The position numbers and the translations under genes are program-made. This document shows positions 58,365 to 64,000 of a stretch of 64,000 nt of DNA, one piece after another. Positions within the stretch are counted from its first letter, which is position 1. Each line of letters begins with the position of its first letter. The notes under the pieces are model-generated. The model had not been told where the DNA came from. It saw only the letters and a program-made list of their open reading frames with translations, and did no database searches. Location of the stretch: assembly GCF_015706575.1 (NCBI RefSeq), contig NW_024037074.1:19395334-19459333 (forward strand), in the 5' to 3' direction. Source of the stretch: Patiria miniata. Lineage: Eukaryota; Echinodermata; Asteroidea; Valvatida; Asterinidae.

Positions 58365-61300
58365 TCGGTGAGTGACCGCTGTGCCGCGTGGCACTGCCGA
58401 CTCGGTGGCGCGCGAGTGCCGAATTGAAACGTCTCTCAAATATCAAGAGTTAATATACTTGTACATGTATAAAGATGCATGTATTGTCATCACTTTTGTT
58501 TTTAAATCCTTGAATTAGGTAATGCTTCATCATGTGTTAGTTTCGAGTTTCACTTTAAAAACGAAATTGCTTTTATATCACAAAAAGTAATATTTACTTT
58601 TTCCGAAATAAATGTTATTCAATTCTGAATGAGACGATGAAAAAATATTCGCCCACGTTTAATTATAGAATGATGAATTTCTCCATTCGAAATTATTTGC
58701 GGCCCGACCATAATTCAGGCGGATTTTTTTTGTGCATTAGAGGCGGAAAAGCAACGCCCCCACCAAAAAAAGGGTCTTTCCAGAGAGTTGTAGGCCCTCG
58801 TAGAGTAGAGAAGCAGGTTTTTCTTTCCCCGGTAAAATAAAACACCATAATTGAACTTTTGTTAGTAGAAGAACAATCAAATTTGTGAAAGAGCATGTTT
58901 TACAGGCGAAGGGAGAATCCCCACCGCTGTCTCACAATTGTTTTATTAAGCGTGTTAAGTTCACCTGGAATGAACAAGGAGCAAATAATTAGCGGTGGAT
59001 TAAGCGAGTGGGATGGGTTTCCCAACCTTTTTGTTAATGATAATTTCATCAGTTTTAGCCTTCACGATCAAACCCTTAGAATTTCAAAGCGATCTCAACT
59101 TATATTTTCATTGTTTTATGCCAAATTTTCTCATGAATTTTGTTTCATTTTTCTGTTGAAAGTCGTCCTGGTGCGGTTTGATATTGTCGCAGTTTTTTAA
59201 TTAAATTAAATGTCTGTCAAGGTTTTTCATTTCTAGCTTGCGCTTGTGTTGGAGAAGGTCAAAACTCAAATATTAAAATGCTCATCCTTGAGTGGAAAAA
59301 GTCATGTTTTAAGACTGAAAATTGGCTGATTGATTGTTAACAAAGGTGACCGTTTCCGAACTTGCAATTAAAGTGATGTAAGATTGAAGTTTTCGATATA
59401 TTCAAGACGTCAAAAAATCTCAAATATCCATTGAAAGCCTGCAAGATCGGTCCTAATGTAAGGAATTTCATGATTTTACCCTGAGGAATATTGTAGGAAT
59501 TGTCATTGTTTTACGTTTGATAAAAAAATATGGTAAGTACAAGTTGCGCACCTCTTAAAATATTCAACAGACAGTCACCAAGATTTTATAGGGGAAAAAA
59601 ATCGCCAATTCTACCCAATAATCTCTTTTATTCTTCAGGAGACGCTAGCAAAAAAAACTTCCAATTATAATTCGATAAAAGCAATTTCCTTTTCTCCTAT
59701 TCATATACTGTTTTCACTTGTTTTTTAAATTTGATGTAAGTCTCCCGTGTTACACACGACAGCGCATTGTCCTGCTGGGCAATCGCACCCTTTATTTTTC
59801 GCTCTTTCCGAGGCTGCAACCCACTCAAGTACGGGCTCAAAAATATCAAAGGTAACGGCTCTTTAAATGTCAGTGTGGGTTTTCTTCCTATGGCGCGACT
59901 TCCCGTAGGATTAGGTAGCGCAGCACTTCATTTCATGTAGTAAGTGGGGTGTTTTGTTGCCGTCTTGTTTGTAAAGATATTACACGAGATGAAGTGGCGT
60001 CATGTTTCCTTTAAAGTCCGAAGGATTCTCACAATTTATCCTGGGCCAAGAATAGAAAATTGCGACTTCACAAAATGTACACGCACAATTATTCAGGGCG
60101 ACAAAATATTTAAGCTGAATTTCTGGAGGCATCTGATTTTCGGCAGATGATGCTTTTAAGGTAGGCCTATACGAACGGAGAAACGTTGATAATTACTTGG
60201 AAACGGACCTACTGATTTATTGAGAAAAACTTGTTCAAAGTGAAGATAGAGATGATACCAAATGAGACTGTCCCCCCGCCCGAAATGGCATCGGAAGAAA
60301 ACGATAAGATGGTTTTAAACAGTCTGTCCACAGGCAAGGGGTTCCAGTTAGGAGACCCAAGAAAATTGTGTTTTCTCTTTGTTCGAACATTTTCACTTAA
60401 ATTTGCTTGGACAATAATATTCTTAAAAACGAGTCTTAAATTTTTGCTTGTATGATGTTCGTCGAAAAGAAAGCTATGAAAGCGGAGTAAAGGGACAAGT
60501 CTGTTCGTCAGCTGTTGCATAAGCTGTGATCCTGTGCACTTTTCCCCTTAGGTATAGGTGTACAGCCTATCATGTCGTGCCTGACAAACTTAGGCCTACT
60601 GTGGGAGTATTATTGAACACACCAATTCGGAGAAACTGTATCCACCTATTAGCTTTTGCCGATGAATTTCGGTTTTAACGTTGATTTGGCGTGGACTTTA
60701 GCACGAGGGGAAGCCCCATAGTATTTGGACCAACATTAATACCCCATGTTTCTCGAAATTCAAACTGAATATTCATGATGTGTATATGCTTATTGTAGTT
60801 TGGCTCGTTGTTTTGTTGCATACCGGCAACCGGCCGTGCGCGGTCCGTTTGACATAAAACAAGCTCCAAATTATAATTTTGTTTGTCAAAAACATTTCGA
60901 TCTTTTTGTTTTCTTTCAACCTAAATTCATTCTCACCCCCGCCCCCTCCCCCGGGACACCTTAGCACCCCACACAAGCTGAGTTGAGTAACCTAAAGTTA
61001 AGATGGACAAAAAAAATAATGGTTACGAAAACATTGGAGTGGGCAAAAAAATACACATTTATCCTGCACCCTTGTGACTTGACTTTAAAAAAAAAATCCC
61101 ATTTGTGACGAAACCAACGTGCTCAAATGCAATTAAATTTTCATTAAGGCGAACGCGGGTAGAATAATTTGCTCTTCGGACAAAAAAAAAATTATGAGAG
61201 GATAACTTTTTATTTTTGTGTGTGGTGAATAACAACTTGGGCGCAGACGGGCTTGTGAACTCGACTCGCGTGTCCATCAATTCGAGAGGCGTGGGTGTAC

Positions 61301-63547
61301 TTAGATCCAAACACCCACGCGACATGAGATATAGCAGAATAATGGGTGATGTTATATTTACACTACACAATACCGTGGAAAGCATAGGTGCGGATCCCCC
61401 AGGGTATATACGGGGTTCTACCCCGTGACCTTTCTGGGATTAATCTCAAGAGTTGGGTACAAATGGGTTCTTCATCAGCAGTCGACTGATGTACTTGTGA
61501 CATCTCGTAGACACCGTGGCGCGATGAATATCATTCCTCGGCCGCACTGACACAGTTCATAAAAGATTCAATGCGTTTCCTACGTGAGTGAATACGATCA
61601 CACGATCCTCGGGAAAAAATGCTGGCAGGATTTGTTTTACGGGATATAACACTATTTTGGGCTCGTTTGTGTCGTAAGGCTCGCTTGTGTCGTAAGTGCG
61701 ACAAAAACATTTCGCGGAATCGTTTTTTTTTATATGAAATATTGAGATACCTCTTAGTTTGTCCGAAGTCCACAATAGCCTACATGTACAAATGTATATG
61801 CATGTGCGTTTTACAATGGGCGTCAGCGGACTGGAGTGTGTAAGTGGGACAGATTGGGTCAAGATAGTTTCAAGTTCAACTTAGATCTTCAGAAATTCTT
61901 CATGAGATTTTCCTACTCAAGCTCCCTCTTGCCCGATTTTGAACAGAACTTTTCAAATGAGTTTTTTTCCATATATTGTGTCAGTTTTTATTTTTGAGTT
62001 CTCAAAATCGAAGAAAAGTTGGCTTTTAAACCTCAAAACATTAAAGAGACCAAAATGCCAAAACATGACTTCATGCACACGTAAATAAATTGCCATTAAC
62101 AACAATGATCAATACCCCTTCCTCCTCCTCAAAAAGGGAATACGCTCTCACCTCACGTGTTGCAAGATACACGTCGATAACTTGATGTACACTTGATTTA
62201 GGCCGTAGACGAAGATCGAATAGGATATGTCACTTTTACAAATTAGGCTAACAATTATAAATATTCCCAACCGCTCCACATATTTTTTGGGGGCATTATT
62301 AGGTAGAAGCCCCTCCAAGACCCGACCCTAACGCCCATCCACGTTAAAAAAGGTCGTTAGAGAGCAAATAAAGGGTTAAAATGCCAAAGATGCGCTCCGT
62401 AATGTTTAATTATTATTTAATATTTTACAGGCCGTGAATGTTTGTGAACTAAAAAAAAAAAATCTCCTTACCGCATTTATTGTATTGTAGGTATAGCCAA
62501 GGATTTTTTCTTCGCTTCGAATTTGAAAAATTGTCTCATTATTAAAAAAAAAATATACTTCTTTTTAGAAATATATTTTTAATACACCCTCCATTAATCA
62601 ACATTTTTTTTTATCAGTTTTCTTTTAATCTTTTCCAACAAACAATCGCCATTGAACGAGATGTAAAACGCGTAAAAGTTGCATTTAATTGGAAAAACGT
62701 GCAAAATGGGTGCAGGGGGTTGATGCTCCGCAGACGAAATGTAGCTGTTCTCTGACGATCTTCTAACTCCAACCTGCGAAGCAATCAACATTTACATAAC
62801 AATACTACGTTACTTACATTTAAATTAGCTAATTTACATACACCCAACTAACCTAACTAACTAGGCCTACGTTTACTGGATTCGAACCCGCGCTGGTGAC
62901 CTGATGGGCTGGCTACTGTCCTGGACTTGTACTACTATACAAAATCGGGACTTAAAAATATGACACTCGCGTCATTTTTAAATTTTGCTAAAACACAGCA
63001 AAAAAGTAATTCAATGTGCTCATTTTGCTGTTCGGAAGCATTCTCATCACTAAACAATTTTCTGTATTAGAAACGAAAATAGAATTTTGTGGTTACGCAA
63101 TTTAAGAACGGAAATTTAAAATATTTACAAATGATGATCGCAAAAAAAAAATCAGTAACGGACAAATTGGAGGTAAGCCTTGATGTGCTGTAATCTGAAT
63201 GATGTTTTGATTTTTAAGAACCCATAATAGTAGTCGAATCAATTTGGGTATCAGTTATAAATAAGCGTAAAATCTAAAGTTACAAACAGGGATGTATATT
63301 CTCGTCCAAACACGAGAAATCCCGTCAATGGAAACGTGATTTCAGAACTATAAATTTTACCATCATTTACCGTGTTTTTTGGTCAAATTTTGCGAAATTT
63401 AAAATTGTCGTCTTACATTTCAGGCATTGAATATTGATTTTGTGTCAAAATTTCAACCCAAACAAAATCTCGTGCCAACACGAAATATCGGAAAGTTAAC
63501 GCGTAACGCGTAATTTGAGATTTAGACTCGTTTCGAGCCATCATGGT

Positions 63548-63708
63548 CATGGGCGTCGCCAGATTTTTTTTCTAGAGGGGGCAGAGCTCTCAAAATCCTT
63601 GCTCTTTCTGTAGCATATTCTCAATTAATCATTTAAAAAAAAAATATTTTGCTTTTCGGGGGGGTGGGGGGTGGGGAACACCCCCTTGTCCCCCTCGCGA
63701 CGCCCATG
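63548..63708. mobile_element. 161-bp hAT-like MITE
   Basis: Ends are CATGGGCGTCGC and GCGACGCCCATG, perfectly inverted over 12 bp. Flanks ATCATGGT (63540-63547) and ATCGTGGT (63709-63716) differ by one base, fitting the 8-bp target duplication of hAT transposons. G-rich interior, no coding sequence. Confidence 0.75.
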
Positions 63709-64000
63709 ATCGTGGTCTCAAAGTTTGCTCCAATAATTAAGAAGATTCGGTCTATTGAGTCAATGATATGTTATGTTACTTTTCGACAACCTAACGGTAA
63801 AATGTCATCCATTTTAAATATGTTTAAACTCCAAGAAAGCGAAGTAAAATGAAAAGACTACGGATGAACCTGTAGCGTATGGTCATTTGACATCATACTC
63901 GAAAGATACGTGTTCTTTATTTACACTGAAAATAAATTTATTTTTGTTTTAATAAAAGAAGCAGTTATATGTTATATGTGATTTAGGGTTTTTTTTAACT

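Larger units (their letters stand above)
56328..64000. other. HUS1 3' UTR and downstream region without a firm gene
   Basis: No AATAAA was spotted within about 1 kb after the HUS1 stop, so the 3' end is undetermined. The rest is AT-rich with short chance frames. Noted: a GC-richer patch at 58225-58418, a B-box-like GGTTCGAATCC (minus) near 62880-62893, and a small hAT-like element at 63548-63708. Confidence 0.55.

Noticed and set aside
60231..60455. 75-codon plus-strand frame with coding-like start (IPNETVPPPEMASEEND)
   Set aside because: No splice signals, the C-terminal half is low-complexity, and the segment overlaps a dispersed repeat also seen near 3203.
62876..62935. B-box-like GGTTCGAATCC on minus
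   Set aside because: No D arm or acceptor pairing; too little left to call a tRNA or SINE.

Overview
This is a window of animal nuclear DNA: AT-rich, with small coding exons split by long GT-AG introns, and dense in tRNA-derived SINEs, terminal-inverted-repeat (TIR) elements, foldbacks and homopolymer runs. Gene structure and repeat content suggest an invertebrate deuterostome, most likely an echinoderm or a close relative. That placement is inference; nothing in the window fixes the species. I see no bacterial, viral or CRISPR features.

Three protein-coding genes and one tRNA gene can be read. (1) The 3' part of a semaphorin-5 gene (+ strand, 13 exons, 9983-36204) encodes the end of the sema domain, a PSI domain, six thrombospondin type-1 (TSR) units, one transmembrane helix and a short acidic tail. 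Its 5' exons lie outside the window or were not recognised in the first 10 kb. (2) A complete uridine phosphorylase coding region (- strand, 7 coding exons, 46924 to 42565) encodes 311 residues. (3) A complete HUS1 checkpoint clamp gene (+ strand, 8 exons, 50539-56327) encodes 282 residues. UPP and HUS1 are divergent. A good tRNA-Arg(CCG) gene with a T-run terminator lies between them (49999-50070, - strand).

Layout: 1-9982 non-coding (probably a SEMA5 intron), with a ~125-bp tandem repeat and short TIR elements; 9983-36204 SEMA5, with introns full of mobile-element copies, a GGCT-rich satellite and a 450-bp near-perfect palindrome; 36205-42414 SEMA5 3' UTR and intergenic DNA, with a 40-bp GC-rich tandem repeat; 42415-46947 UPP; 46948-50538 divergent interval; 50539-56327 HUS1; 56328-64000 no firm gene, one weak exon candidate near 58.3 kb and a small hAT-like element at the end.

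The three proteins have unrelated roles: axon and tissue guidance receptor-ligand, pyrimidine salvage, and the DNA-damage 9-1-1 clamp. I see no sign that they form a functional cluster. The unusual content is mostly structural: several families of TIR and foldback elements recurring within the window, a tRNA-like repeat with a conserved upstream extension, a missing thrombospondin unit in SEMA5, and a pair of in-frame donors at one SEMA5 exon. I found no convincing new biological system.
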